From Phascolomyces articulosus (lineage: Eukaryota > Mucoromycota > Mucoromycetes > Mucorales > Lichtheimiaceae), in the NCBI GenBank assembly GCA_025677815.1, contig JAIXMP010000016.1, positions 434,001 to 498,000 on the forward strand: 64,000 bases of DNA, read 5' to 3'. The position numbers and the translations under genes are program-made. Below, piece by piece: positions 1-12,684 of this stretch. The notes beneath the pieces were generated by a model that did not search any database, was not told the DNA's origin, and saw only the letters and a program-made list of their open reading frames with translations. Each line of letters starts with the position of its first letter. The first letter of the stretch is position 1.

Positions 1-111
1 CATACTGGGTAACTTGGTTTGGCACATATAGAAATTTGTATATAATATTAGATATTTATTCTTTTTCGCAGTTTAAGAAGTCGGATTCGTGAAGCAATGC
101 TGCATCGATAG
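1..111 (+). CDS. possible last exons of an upstream gene (partial)
   Basis: Tentative. The first 8 bases can be read as the end of an exon, followed by a GTAACT donor at 9, a 63-nt intron ending in TTTTTCGCAG at 71, and a terminal exon 72-111. Read across that junction the frame gives H-T-G-L-R-S-R-I-R-E-A-M-L-H-R then TAG. An AATAAA at about 195-200 would suit a polyadenylation signal. The peptide is basic and too short to assign to a family. The rest of the gene lies before the window. The alternative is that this is non-coding sequence that happens to show splice-like signals. Confidence 0.3.
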
Positions 112-2429
112 TTCTTTCTTTGTTGCTTTTCGGTGGTCGTTTCCTTTTTTTGGTGTTATTAGATATATTTATTTTTTTTGCAATCGTAAAACCCAATAAA
201 AGAATTTATTATACATAACATTAACTATTAGACTATGTATAATTCCATAATAATGATGATTGAGCTACAATAACTCCATCATGCTATATATTGCTGATTG
301 ATCAAGAATCTGCTTTTCTATGTGAACCTAACAATACCATATAAAAGGGAGAAAACGTTAAGTTTAGATAATGACAGGCCGTGGCAGAGACTTTGAACTC
401 ATTCAAATTACTGTATAACCGTATTTATTCATGTTTCGATCAGGTACTCTGGATTTCTTTGAGAAGACACGATAGCGTACCACATGAGTTGATAATATAT
501 CAAGACCGAGATTGCACTTGAATTAATGAATGGAATTATTACCTTTCAACCATGAATGAAAAGATTACCTCCTGATCGTCGCCACAATTGTAACAATTCA
601 AAAAATAAATTATATTCACAAAAAGAAGAAAAGAAAGAAAGAACTTACGCGTTATCATATAAGAGTTAAAAGGTGGAGGAACACGATCAATACTTTGTAT
701 AGCTTTATTATAAAACATTTATTGTGCTATCCTGCCCCTTATCTATAGTTATGAAGATCATCTAATAGGTAAAGAAGACCTCCTCCCCTGATACTGTAGC
801 CCGAGCAAAGGATTCAGAATGATAAATGACAGGTTCATCAACTTGATTATGCGTTCATGATATACTATTTTTAACAGTTACAATTATATCTCAAGACTAA
901 AAAACTATCTATTTAGTAGTGTACTTGCATATAAGGACGACAGGTTCTAAATAAGGTGATATTAAAGCTTTTCTTTTCTACCTTCAAAGCTGTGTATGCA
1001 AAGTGAACTCAATGTTCTCGCTCGTAATATTCAATGCAAGTATTCTACATAAAAAGAAAATGAGGATGATGTATGCAGTACCAACACCATTACTTTACTC
1101 GTATTATTTTCTTATAATTATTATATGAATTATTTAAGGCATAGTTAAATTTTATACATTATTAAGACTTACAAATGAAAACTGTCAATACAAAAATATT
1201 CACCACAACACATAACAACAAACGATAGAAAATAGTGTCATAAAATTATTGTTGTAACGATACAGGATAAAAGAGATCCATCTTTATTACCATATATATA
1301 AAATTGCTACATCCTGCAAAAGAAAACATTAAACGTCATTTTTATGATATATGTTTATATGTTATGTATTATTATTGTTCCGTAATTCAATTGTTGGTAA
1401 GGAAAAGAGAAGTATAAGCAAAAAAGATCCCCAACAACAAATACGTAGAAACTAGAAAAGTTAAAAAGTTACTGATTATCAACATCTAATGCAAAACAGA
1501 ACAATAACAATAATATCGTTTCCTGGGAAACAAAATTAGCATTTGATTATCCCATTTAGATAGCACCTTATTAGCAAGCCACTCACTGTTATTTATCACT
1601 TGGCCAATTATAAAATGTCTTTTTTTGATGAAAAGAATCAGAAGAAGGCTATAATCTTTTTATTGACCTGAAACTACCCTGTAAGTCAATCGAAAGTTAT
1701 ATACACTGAAACATTCATTTCCGATTCAAGAAAAGTGATGTCTTTTTCTTTTATTATATTATTACATAACCCTCCCTCACATGGCTTTAATAATAATAAC
1801 AATAATAAATAATCATGTTATTCCAACTACTTTATTAAGGATACATCATGAAGAAATGGTAAGAATAAAAAAATATCTGTGACATGTTTATCATTATTAG
1901 GATCATGTAAGACACACAAAAGCAAACAAAATAAAGCAAAACTTTTTCATTTATCCTTTTAATGAAACAAAAAAAAAATATGTTCAATGTCGGTTTCTTC
2001 CAAAATGACATCCGACACGCGAATTTTAGTCTCAAGTGTTTTGCATTAATGCTCTTTTTTTTTCTATCATTTTCAAATAACATCAAATCTAGCAGTCTAT
2101 CTAACATGGACCCTTCTTCTAATATTTACTATTTACTATTTACTATTAATTCTAAATAAAAGATAATAGATTGTTCTAATACATCATCATAAACAGAAGC
2201 ATGTATTTTAGATAAGAAAAACATACAACAACAATAACAAGCACTTTTGAAATTTCCGGCTCCGTTGCATTTGAATATTGAATGTTATATAACATTTGTA
2301 AAAACAGGAGTCTTCAAGTTCGTTTCGACTTCCTTTTTTTGTTATCTTATCGGTTTTTGTTTCATATAAAAATATCATATTATTGTTTTTTTTTTCTTTT
2401 CTTCCTCTTTCCGCTCACTTACTTTCTTA
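112..2429. other. AT-rich intergenic region
   Basis: No gene seen on either strand. Short open frames (for example 1835-2107 minus and 1962-2159 plus) overlap each other and are made of homopolymer runs with no recognisable domain. The last 60 bases (about 2385-2428) form a pyrimidine-rich tract directly before the transporter ATG, likely part of its core promoter and 5' leader. Confidence 0.6.
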
Positions 2430-5400
2430 ATGGATAGACGGCATTCTATAGACGCGGATTCATTGCCACCCATTCCTGAAGAACAACAATCGGGATCTTC
2501 ACCAAGAGATATTGTAATCTCTCCTACCATTTCTCGACAATCAACAACAAACACTCATGATCTACCTTCACGTTCTTATTTTTCTTCTCATGTCAATTAT
2601 GATCCTCGTAATGACCTTACTTTTCTTTTATTTATGTTTATTATGACGTTTTTATTATTACTATTATTATTTTATTTACCAAGGAAGACTTCTTTTTATT
2701 TTTTCTACATATGCTATATAGATACAGATACACGATATTCAGCGTCTATTGAATCGATCCGAGCGCAATCAGTTGCATTAGGTGACCTTCGTATGACGGA
2801 TGATACACCTACTACTCGATCTAGAAGAGGAACTGAATCCGATATTGCATCTACACCTTTCAAAGGACAACCCCCAGCAAGCCCTAAAGTGAGTAATTTA
2901 TCAGCCCTATTTCATCATCATGAGCAAAATGGTCATCATAAGCAGGGATACCATCATCATCATTATCAACCCCAACATCATCAAGATGAAGAGTCCAGAC
3001 CTTTACTTGAACCTGTAGATACAGGTCGTACTACATCTACACAATATCATTCTATAGAAGCAGATAATACATCTTTTTTACAACAATACCCATCTTCCCA
3101 ACAAAATATTACGAGTACAACATCCCAACAACAGCGTCATTATTCTTATTCCTCTGGATCAGGATCAACCGCCTTTTCTTGGTTACCTCAGCGATTAGCG
3201 CAATTTTGTTCAACGTGCTTCCCATCAAACCATGGTAAACATGATGACATGTCATCATTTTTATTGGGTTTGATCAAGAGACCACTTGAATGTATACCAG
3301 CTGTCATTTTAGGTTTACTGCTAAATCTTTTGGATGCTATTTCTTATGGTATGTTGTTATTTATTTTTATCTTTTCTTATTTGTTGGATTAGAAGGCGAA
3401 TATCCGTGCATCCTTTCCAGAAATATGGATCAGAATACTAACGGTATTTAGGTATGATTACTTTTCCGCTTAACAATCCGATCTTTGCATCCTTTGGACC
3501 TGATGGCATTTCTATGTTTTTTGTCAGGTAAAAAAACAAAACTGTCTATTTTAATGAGAATTTTTTATATCAGCACGTGCAACGTAGTACCGCGAATGAA
3601 CCAAAAAGGAAATAACGTAACTTATCTGCTTTTTATTTTCCCACCCTTGAATTTTTTTTTACAGTTGCATTGTCGCACAAATTGTTTATTCATGTGGTGG
3701 AAGTATCTTTCCTGGTGGCAACGGAAGGTAAAAAATTAGAATAAAGGATTAGCAATGTACCCCAACAAATGATGATAATTGAAAAAAAAAATAATCAGTG
3801 TATTAACCATGATCCTGCATGAATCACGAATTATATATTATTCTTTCAAATAATATAAACAAAATGTAGCATGATGATTGAAGGTAAACAAATAGAAAGA
3901 TCTAAACCTCTTTGGAATGATAATCTATCAAAATTATGAATACAATTATATGCAGTCTTTCATAGTATATAGTGGTTAAAGAAGTAATTCATATTTATAT
4001 CTGCTTTTTTTTTCTTTCAATTTTATAATTAGTGGTCCCATTCTTACATATCATGGCTGAACAAATTGTTATGTATGTTGGTGAAGAGCATAAACAACAA
4101 GTCATTGCATCTACCATGGTTGCTTTTGCACTTAGTAGTATCATGACAGGTCTTGCCTTCTTCTTATTAGGTGCATTCAATTTGGGATCACTTATTGGTT
4201 TCTTTCCAAGACATATCCTTGTGGGTACTATTGGCGGTGTAGGATGGTTTTTAGTGATTACTGGTATTGAAGTATCAGGTCGATTGGAAGAAAACTTTAG
4301 TTATACTATTCCCATGTTTCGTAAAGTATTTTTGGATCAACATACTTTGACGCTTTGGTCTGCTGCTTTAGGAGCTGCCTTACTTTTACGTTTGATCCAA
4401 CAACGCTACAATAATGCATTGATTGTGCCTGCATTTTATATGATTTTGCCTGTTGCCTTTTACCTTGTCTTGGCGATGGCTCGATTGGATGTAAATCAAG
4501 TGCGTAATGATGGTTGGATTTTCCCCTTGGTAGAGAGTGACTTACCATTTTGGCATTTCTATACCAATTTCAATTTTGCCATGGTGGATTGGCAAGCAGT
4601 AGCAAAAACCATTCCTGCAATGATGGCATTAACATTCTTTGGTAATTTATCTTGATTGAGAAAGAAGAATAAGAGGCGCATATACTCTAGCTATGTTATT
4701 AATTTTGTATATTCGAATTGTTTTTATATAGGTGTTCTACATGTTCCAATTAATGTTCCTGCACTTGGAGTTTCTACCAACAAAGATGACGTCAATGTAA
4801 ATCGTGAATTAATTGCTCATGGCATGTCTAATGCAATTTCAGGTTGTCTCGGATCTGTACAAAGTAAATATCTAGTAAAAGAAGAGCTGTTACAAGATTG
4901 AAGATGTTGGATTAGCGGGAGAGGAGTGGTCAGTGTTAAATAAATATTCTAACTTGCTTCTTTTTTTTTCTACCAAAAAACAATCAAACAGATTATCTGG
5001 TGTATACAAACAGTTTATTATTCATTCGTTCAGGTGGTGACAGTCGATTAGCCGGTTTAATGCTTGCTGGCGCCACCATGGCACTTTGGATGATCGGTCC
5101 ATGGATTGTTGGTTATGTCCCAACTCTTGTAGTGGGTAGCTTGATTTTCCATCTAGGATTTGATTTACTCAAAGAAGCACTCTTTGATACTTGGGGAAGT
5201 GTACATTATTTGGAATACATTACCATTTGCATGATTATCTTTTTTATGGCTATTTGGGGATTCGTCGAAGGTATTCTCGTGGGTATTGTCATGGCATGTA
5301 TCTTTTTTGTTGTACAAAATTCCCGCCTCACCGATGCCATTCGATCTATGCATACGGGTCAAGAATTGCGATCAACGGTGCGACGTCTTTATCGACAACA

Positions 5401-6642
5401 GAAGTTTCTCAAACATGTCGGTCGACAGATCCAAGTCATTAAATTACAAGGTTATTTGTTTTTTGGTACCATTAACCAAGTGGAAAAGGCCATTCGGGGC
5501 ATGTTGGATGAACGTGCTTGGGAAATGAGTCCCGTTCGCTTCTTGATCTTGGATCTTCAATTGGTGCAAGGCATTGATTTTAGTGCAGCAGAAGCATTTG
5601 TTCGTATTCGTCGGTTGCTCAAAAAAAGAGAAGTGTATATGATCCTTTGCAATATTGCACGTCATTCGGATCAAGCAAAGGCGCTAATGAAAGCTGGCAT
5701 GTGGGCAGACGAAATGGATGATGATGATGATTTGAAATGTTTTGAATATTTGAATGATGCTTTGGAATGGTGTGAGAATACCCTTCTTCGTGCTTATTTT
5801 GCTCGTGTACCATTCCACCGAATTCCAGGTAAATTATTCTTCATTTAATCGTCTTGCATAATGTAAATGAAAAAAAAGATGATATTTAATATAGAGGGAA
5901 TTATTATATAGTACCTATCAAGGACACAAGTACCGCTGATAGTGAAGAAACTCATATTGATATGATTTCTGACGCATCTCCACGTCATAAAATGGTTACC
6001 AAGGCAATCCAACAATTACTTCCTGGTAAATCTTTTTATATGTTATTCACCATCCTATACTTTTTTATAGCAATATAATTGTATGCTAATTTACATCCAT
6101 AACGATGCGTGTGTATAGATACGAATGTCCCTCAAATGTATTCCAACTTGTCACAGCCAACATTATTGATGGTCCAAGCATTAAGCGAATTGACTTTTGA
6201 TGAAATACCTGTGGAGTTCTACCATAAACTTGCTGGATACTTTAAAAAAGAAACATATTCACGTGGTCAATGTTTATGGAAAGAAGGTGATCGTGCGGAA
6301 TGCCTTATTGTGTTGGAACAAGGATCACTGCGGAGTTTAATGTCAACCGCTAATAGCAGCATTAGTCCTGGTAGCAATAGTAGCAAAGATTACAATGTTG
6401 TTGTTGAATCCATTTTACCTGGTACAGTGGTTGGTGAGCTTGGTTTATTTACGGGTGGACCTCATCGAACACGTTCTTTGATTGCAGAACAAGATTCAGT
6501 GCTTTGGAAACTAACGCAAGAATCATTTGCTAAAATGCGAAAGGATGACCCACAAATAGCAAACCAGTTTATCATGCTTTCTCTTCATTTCTCAAGTGAT
6601 CGATTAGAAACAATGACTCGATACGCTTTTCAGCTTCATTAA
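2430..6642 (+). CDS. VSB1: SulP-family transporter with STAS and cyclic-nucleotide-binding domains (yeast Vsb1/YGR125W type)
   Basis: Ten exons: 2430-2607, 2722-3348, 3452-3527, 3665-3727, 3870-3883, 4033-4641, 4732-4863, 4992-5828, 5912-6025, 6119-6642. They total 3174 nt (1057 aa), close to yeast Vsb1. A long Ser/His/Gln-rich cytoplasmic amino end (to about residue 250) precedes the SulP membrane core, which begins with ILGLLLNLLDAISYG and runs SGGDSRLAGLMLAG through GFVEGILVGIVMACIFFVV. A STAS domain (about 716-800, LILDLQLVQGIDFSAAEAF) follows. A cyclic-nucleotide-binding fold (about 905-1020, GTVVGELGLFTGGPHRTRS) closes the protein. In yeast this family member acts at the vacuole membrane in basic amino-acid storage; the substrate here is inferred from that homology. 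Exon 5 is only 14 nt. Intron 1 has no stop and keeps frame, so it mimics a membrane helix if left unspliced. Very likely intact. Confidence 0.9.
3870..3883 (+). other. 14-nt microexon of the Vsb1-like gene
   Basis: Between exon 4 (ending AG at 3727) and exon 6 (starting TG at 4033) the phases do not fit, and the conserved block before VPFLHIMAEQ is missing. The sequence TGTAG|CATGATGATTGAAG|GTAAAC supplies exactly S-M-M-I-E-V and repairs the phase. It is flanked by a normal acceptor and donor. Without it the protein would shift frame. Confidence 0.85.
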
Positions 6643-7138
6643 CCTTTTTTTTTTATACATCTTCTTTCCTTCATTCCCCTCACACACCACCACATATACA
6701 CTTATGCGAACAAAAGTATATATTTTCACTATTACTACCACTTATTACTTTTACGATACACATCCTCCTCTTCAATTGCAGATATCACTAGTATTTTCCC
6801 TTTCCCCTCCTGCACATATTAAAGTACTTTTTTTTGTATAATAGCAAATAATAATTCATTGATCATCGGAGAAAAAAGGAAATACATACAATGTAGTTAA
6901 TTACAAATGTAGGGATGTAGTCGTTGCTTGTATTCAGAAGTATATCGAGAGAGAGAGGAGATGTTGATGCTATGTATATTGTTAATTGAGTAAAGAATGA
7001 TGGATTTGTGTTTGGATTGTAGCTGTCTACGTTATAATACATAATAAAGATAGGAGAATAAGTGTAAGTTTGCAAAGTAGGTTGAAAAGTATTAGTAGAA
7101 TCTGCTAAAATATTTTTCCTAATTGTAAACATGATCAT
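6643..7138. other. intergenic region downstream of the transporter
   Basis: AT-rich sequence of about 500 bases between the transporter stop and the 3' end of the minus-strand F-box pseudogene. The open frame at 6863-7144 (minus) has no recognisable domain. It holds the convergent 3' ends and nothing else I can support. Confidence 0.5.
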
Positions 7139-9120
7139 AAACATGAAATATTGTGAATCGTTCTTTCAACTGGTTCCGAGCAATAAATGACAATCCTTTC
7201 ATATAATAAAAATGATGTAGCATAATGTCTTGCTTTCAGCCAAATATTGGGCTGCAATATCCGTAAATACCAGTGATCTAATCGACAGCCATTTGAGATG
7301 TAGTAATTTACCAATACATTGGCTAATATCATTGGTATCCTCTTTTGATCCATGATATCCTCCTCCACGCTCCGTGAAAAACTCCAAAGTCTCAAGACTT
7401 TTGATTTGTGCAGCACATTTAATCAATTCTTTTGACATACCATGACATCCATTCAACGTAAATGCCTTCAAAGTACGAGACAGCTTATATTTTTCCAACA
7501 TACTCAATAAAACTTGTGTCGCACCACCACATATATTCAGACGAGACAATCCCAAAGAAATAAAATACTTTAACCGTGATATAGCCTCCATGATTTGAAC
7601 CATATCAAGCTGAAGATAATTGCTTGATTCCAGATTGTTCGATCTAGGACAATTACGAAGGATGGTTAGGATACAGTCCAGAAGATCAGGATCATGATTA
7701 ATAAGGATTGTCAAGGTGGTCAAGTTCATTGTAAAACTTGATAAGAGTATCCAGCCATGATGTCCCGACATTTCCAACATAACTTCTGCTTCAAATTCGT
7801 CTGGTTCCATCTTTGCTATAATCTTTAAACTTTTGAGTGTATCATGATGTTGTTCCAGACACGAACGTAATTGATGTATCGTTTGGAATCCATAGAGTTT
7901 CAAATGTTACAATGTTCCCCCCCTACTTATTATCCTGTTTACCATCATCCCCCACACGTTCACAATAATGGAAAACGCCATGTTCTGGGATATCATGATA
8001 ATGGTCTGGTGGTTCTGAAATAATGATCAAGCAAACTAGATCGGGGCAGCTACCGTCAATTGCATTCATAATGTTGTCAGCACTAAAGCTATGTAAGTGA
8101 ATTACTTTGAGATTGGGAGAGCATCGAACGAGAGAAGCTAGCAGTTTGATCGTTGGTGTTATGTAATCATCAAAGTACAAATTGATATTTGTCAATGAGT
8201 TAATTGAAAGAGTTTCTGGCCAAGGTCCATTACCATCAGATAGGGAATAAAGTGCACAACTGAATCGTTCAATATATGTACATAATGTCAAGAGTTGAAT
8301 GATCGATACTTGACAAAGATTTGATGCCGTCATGTATAGTTCACGTAAAGATTCTGATAGACCGGATAAAGTTCCATAAATATGATCCGTAATATTATCA
8401 TCTGAAGCGCCATTTACTATTAAGTAGAAAAATAGAAATAAGAGTCGATGCTTTTTTGATAGTATTATCATACAACATTTTTAAGTAGTAGCGATCCTGA
8501 CTTTTTTAAACCAATAGCAACGCATTCAATTTTAAACTTACAAGAATCACGTATATGGAAAGATTCAACTCCAATAAATCCCAGAGTTGAAAAGAGCTCG
8601 AGGTACCTGTGTTTGTATTTTCCTTGTGTCCGACAAGTTCGATGCTTTGGACATGTAATGCTATATACTCTAATGTTGTTCGATAACGCGGATAATTCGC
8701 ATACAATGTTTGGCTAGAGGTGTGCTTCCAAGGATCTGGATAGCAAACAATTATGTCACGCCAAGTATGACCGACGTGAATGCATTCAAATAACGTATTG
8801 AGATCTTCATCGGTACAGTCATCAATGATATGGCATATAATTTCATTTCGAAGGTAGCCCATAAAATCGATATACTTATCAAGTCGCTTTTGAGAAAGGT
8901 GCTTTTGGCGTTCAATCAGGCTGAAGAACTGTTGTTGTTTTTGTGCGCAACCCGTGTTGGATGGTGTTGCAGTGAATATGTCAATAATGATTGTTGTTCT
9001 TGACCTACGGCGAGCACCGACACAGATTCTTCTTAATTTCCTTGAGCCGAGTATAATAGGCCAGCAAGTAGATAACCGACAGGATTGTGTGGATCATTTT
9101 TGCATTGTTGTTTGAGCATC
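7139..9120 (-). pseudogene. decayed TPR / F-box / leucine-rich-repeat protein gene
   Basis: Reading from 9120 downward there is a TPR-like stretch (NDPHNPVGYLLAGLLYSAQG) cut by an in-frame TAA. Next come an F-box-like block (GYLRNEIICHIID ... CIHVGHTWRDIIV, about 8862-8730) and then leucine-rich repeats in two frames (8471-7923 and 7903-7199). Lesions relative to its copy at 31.8-33.1 kb are a stop and frameshift at a run of seven C (about 7905-7930) and a 1-nt shift near 7210, after which the homologous carboxyl end continues in another frame. The best splice pair between the F-box and LRR parts also gives the wrong phase. F-box/LRR proteins normally choose substrates for SCF ubiquitin ligases; this copy probably cannot. 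Homopolymer sequencing error could explain one lesion but hardly all. Confidence 0.7.
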
Positions 9121-10567
9121 TTGTATATCTTGCGTCAAATTATTTTTTTTCATGCAAGAAATGACGTGTCAAGTAGAAAATTTGACGGTTGCTTCATTGA
9201 TACTTGCCGTAGTCAATTAACCAATGATATGATAGAGGCGTTCATATTCAGAATCCTTTTGTACTTTTTTGTTACCTTGAAAATTCATACTGTAAAAAAG
9301 AAGTGCCAAGTTGAAAAGGTTTAGTTATAACATTCACATCTGTTTTATTTCTTTTCTTCCTCCCGTTCAAACTCAATTGAAGATAAAAAAAAATACTTGA
9401 ATCTGATGACAAAACGCAATTCGATTTATTTATTTTTATCGTGCTCTTTTCTTTGATGGTATTTTTTATAATAGTTGGTTTTAAAGAAAATTGAAGGAAA
9501 GGAACAAAAAAAATAAAAAAAAAAGATAAAGTTACGCCATTTTATGCATAAAACTCATTTGCAAGATGATTGGCTAGAGCCAGCCGGTGCATCACGAACT
9601 TGCATGCTGCAAACAGTTTTTTCTTTTTGCAGTGTCAGTGTTTCCTATCTGTCGCCTTACAACAAATGTACCTAAAAAAACAGTAGTAATTCCACCCTTA
9701 CAATATTTACTGCTACTAATACAGAAGCAAATCTATACTTGATTGTTTTGATAATCAAAACTTTTTCTATGCCACAGATAATAACAATTTAAAAAACAAG
9801 CCTTCATTTGATTCATCTGGTACCTGCTATGTTCAACAACAGTTTTCAAAAAACTAATATCTTGATATTCAATGTTTGCGCGAGGACGATGCTGATTCTC
9901 AAAATACAGTTCAACTACTTTGGTACATTACATGTTGAGTTTTGAAAGTCAAGGCCTTCATCTCGAGAACGATAGTGTTCGTAACACACCTTATTATTTT
10001 GAAACCGTCAACTTGCGTTTTCAAAATTTGCTCAAACATGATCGAGCTACTGAAGTAGGTTAAATTTTACGAAGCACCAGTAACCCTGGTCAAGCGTTTC
10101 GCAAGGATGATGATTGTAACACAATTCAACAATATTCGTTGAACGCTGGTATAAGTTTACCATTACACAGAAGAGAATAGCTATACTTTCAGATAATATA
10201 TCGGTGAATCTTCCCCTATAGGTATTTTTTTAATAATAAAAAGACCTATGAATACCTTCAAGCAAACTCAATTTGCGTAATGACTTATAAAAAATTATCT
10301 CGGGCATCAAGTTCAAGGGAAACTTACTCAGTTATCCTACTCTCATGGCAAGTTTCATTTCTGAGGCCACGGCAGAGAAAACTTATTTTTTGCCATAAAA
10401 AAAGATAGTAGAGTATTTCTTTGTGGTAATAAAAAAAAAGTCTCGTTTTGCATGAAAAAGGAATTAGCTGAAAATCAGCCACCCAACTTTAAGCTGGGTT
10501 GGTGACCCAACTGGGAAAAAAGTTGTCAAACTCTTTTCTTATTACATATATATATCTACAAAAAAAA
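9121..10567. other. intergenic region before YTM1
   Basis: About 1.4 kb, AT-rich, with no supportable gene. Positions 9121-9330 may be further degraded sequence of the upstream TPR gene. At about 10482-10521 the motif CCCAAC and its reverse complement GTTGGG alternate three times within 40 bases, able to form small hairpins about 50-90 bases before the YTM1 start. Its role is unknown. Confidence 0.45.
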
Positions 10568-12684
10568 ATGGATGTGGATCAAGAACAAATTCAAGTACGA
10601 TTGGTGAGTCGCCAAGAAAAATATGCTGTTCCCGAAGCACCTATTCGTGTCCCTATTTCATTTAAACGTTTTGGTTTATCAGAAATCGTCAATAATCTTC
10701 TTGGTCACGGTAATAAGATCAAAAAAAAAACTTCTATGCTTTTTTAGAATTCACGCGCGATCGATAGAATAATACGAACTCACTTTTTTTTTTAATAAAT
10801 CCACAACACATATGAAAACATACATTTAGAGAAACCCATCCCATTTGATTTCTTTCTTGAAGGTCGGATCTTAAGAACAAGTCTTGCTGAATATCTCATT
10901 GAACAACGATTGTCTACTGTAAGGTTTTTTTCCCCTCTCTCTTTGAATAAAAGTGGGATGTTCTGACAATGAAAAGAGCTGATCGATCCTTTTGCTTCTT
11001 TTAGGAAAATACACTTACTATTGAATATGTCGAATCGATGCTTCCACCTACACCTCTTAGTGCTTATCAACATGATGATTGGATTAGTTCTGTCAAGGCA
11101 CAAAACGGGTAAGAATTAGAAAGAAGGAGAATATGTATCTGTGTATTGATATAGAAAGGATTGAGGAATGTATATTGATCCGCGGATGTTATTTGTTTAG
11201 ATTGTTTTTGACAGGTTCATATGATAACATGGTACGGTTATGGAATAAATCGGGTGAATGTATAGCAACATTGGGTGGACATACCGAAGCTGTTAAATCT
11301 GTTGCATTTGGTCCAACCATTGGTAAGCTATTTATACTATTCTCGTTGTTGCTTTTTTTTTTTTAAAAAAAAAAAGAAACATTTAAATTGTTAGACGAGT
11401 TCTCATCATGGCTACTTTTCATATAATAAATAGAGTCCGAAACAGTTATATTTTCTGGATCCTTGGATCATTCATTATTGGCATGGGCTGTAAGTTTTTT
11501 TTTTTTTTTGGTTCATAACCATAGTTTACAAGGCAACAACAATGACAGTGAAGCTAATGAAACAAGGAATATGTGTAGTATAACTCAGATAATGGACAAC
11601 AACGTGAATTATTTGAAGGCAAAGGTCATAAAGGATCTATTGAATCGATTGCTGTTGATAGTAACAAAGAACTTGTATGTGGTTGCCTGGTTTATTTCTT
11701 TTTGATGAAAGGATGAGAAAAGGGGGGGGATCTAAATGATAATGAACTCATCTCATGGAATGATATAATATAGATTGCAAGCGCTTCAGCAGATAGTACA
11801 ATTAAGATTTGGTCAACAACTGAACCAGAAGAAGATGAAGAAGAAGCGATTGCTGGAAAATCAAAGCGAAGAAAGACAGAAAAGAAAAATGATAGAAAAT
11901 TAAAGGTAAGATTAAAAAAAATCAAAACTCAATTTGCTTTTTTCTGGATTGTTTTAACCTGGTTTTTTTGGGTTTTGTAGACCAATATATCCACTTTGGA
12001 AGGACATGTCGGTGCAGTCAATGCAGTTGCATTCGATAATGGTGAATCAAGTGTTGTATATTCAGGTGGTTGGGATCATTCTATTCGATCTTGGAACGTA
12101 GAACATCAAGTGAATTTGGTGACAAAGGTATATAATATACATGTATTTTATTGAAAGGAAAAATTCATCTGATAATTATGTATTATAGAATTGTGAAAAA
12201 GTAGTATTGGGTGTTGATTATTCATCTCGTTCAAAATTAATTGCTACTGGTCATTCTGATAATATTTTGAGGCTGTGGGATCCTCGATCGGATGGTAACG
12301 TATTATTTTTCTTTTCTATAGAGAGATATTTATAGATAATACTTAGAGCAAAAAAAAAAATTGTTACCGTTTTTCCTATACTCAGAGTATATATATTTGT
12401 ATTATATAGAAGGTACAAATGTAAAACAAGCTTTACGAGGTCATACTGGATGGATTTCATCTGTTGCTTGGTCAAAAACATCGGAATACCTTTTATGTTC
12501 TGGTTCGTATGATTCTACTGTACGTGTTTGGGATATTCGAAGCAAAGGACCTTTATACACAGTCAATGCAGATACAAACAACAATTCTCAAAAGCATAAA
12601 ATCTTTTCAGTGGATTGGGATGAACAGTTTATTTTGAGTGGTGGTGAGGATAAACAACTACGGATATATCAAACTAAAATATAA
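10568..12684 (+). CDS. YTM1: ribosome biogenesis WD40 protein Ytm1/WDR12
   Basis: Ten exons: 10568-10709, 10830-10918, 11005-11108, 11201-11322, 11434-11489, 11579-11674, 11774-11905, 11981-12127, 12189-12294, 12410-12684. They total 1269 nt (422 aa), the size of human WDR12. The amino end is the NLE domain ([20 protein letters not shown], then [17 protein letters not shown]). Seven WD40 repeats follow ([100 protein letters not shown]). In known systems it joins Erb1 and Nop7 in the PeBoW complex, binds the Rea1 MIDAS domain through NLE, and is needed for 27S pre-rRNA processing in the nucleolus. A charged loop ([20 protein letters not shown]) sits in exon 7. AATAAA follows the stop at 12687. 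Appears intact. Confidence 0.95.

Noticed and set aside
1835..2159. Overlapping open frames on both strands in the first intergenic region
   Set aside because: They overlap on opposite strands, consist largely of homopolymer-derived Phe/Lys/Asn, and have no domain or splice context.
4306..5813. Minus-strand and alternative-frame open frames inside the transporter gene
   Set aside because: They are shadows of well-conserved SulP exons read in the wrong frame.
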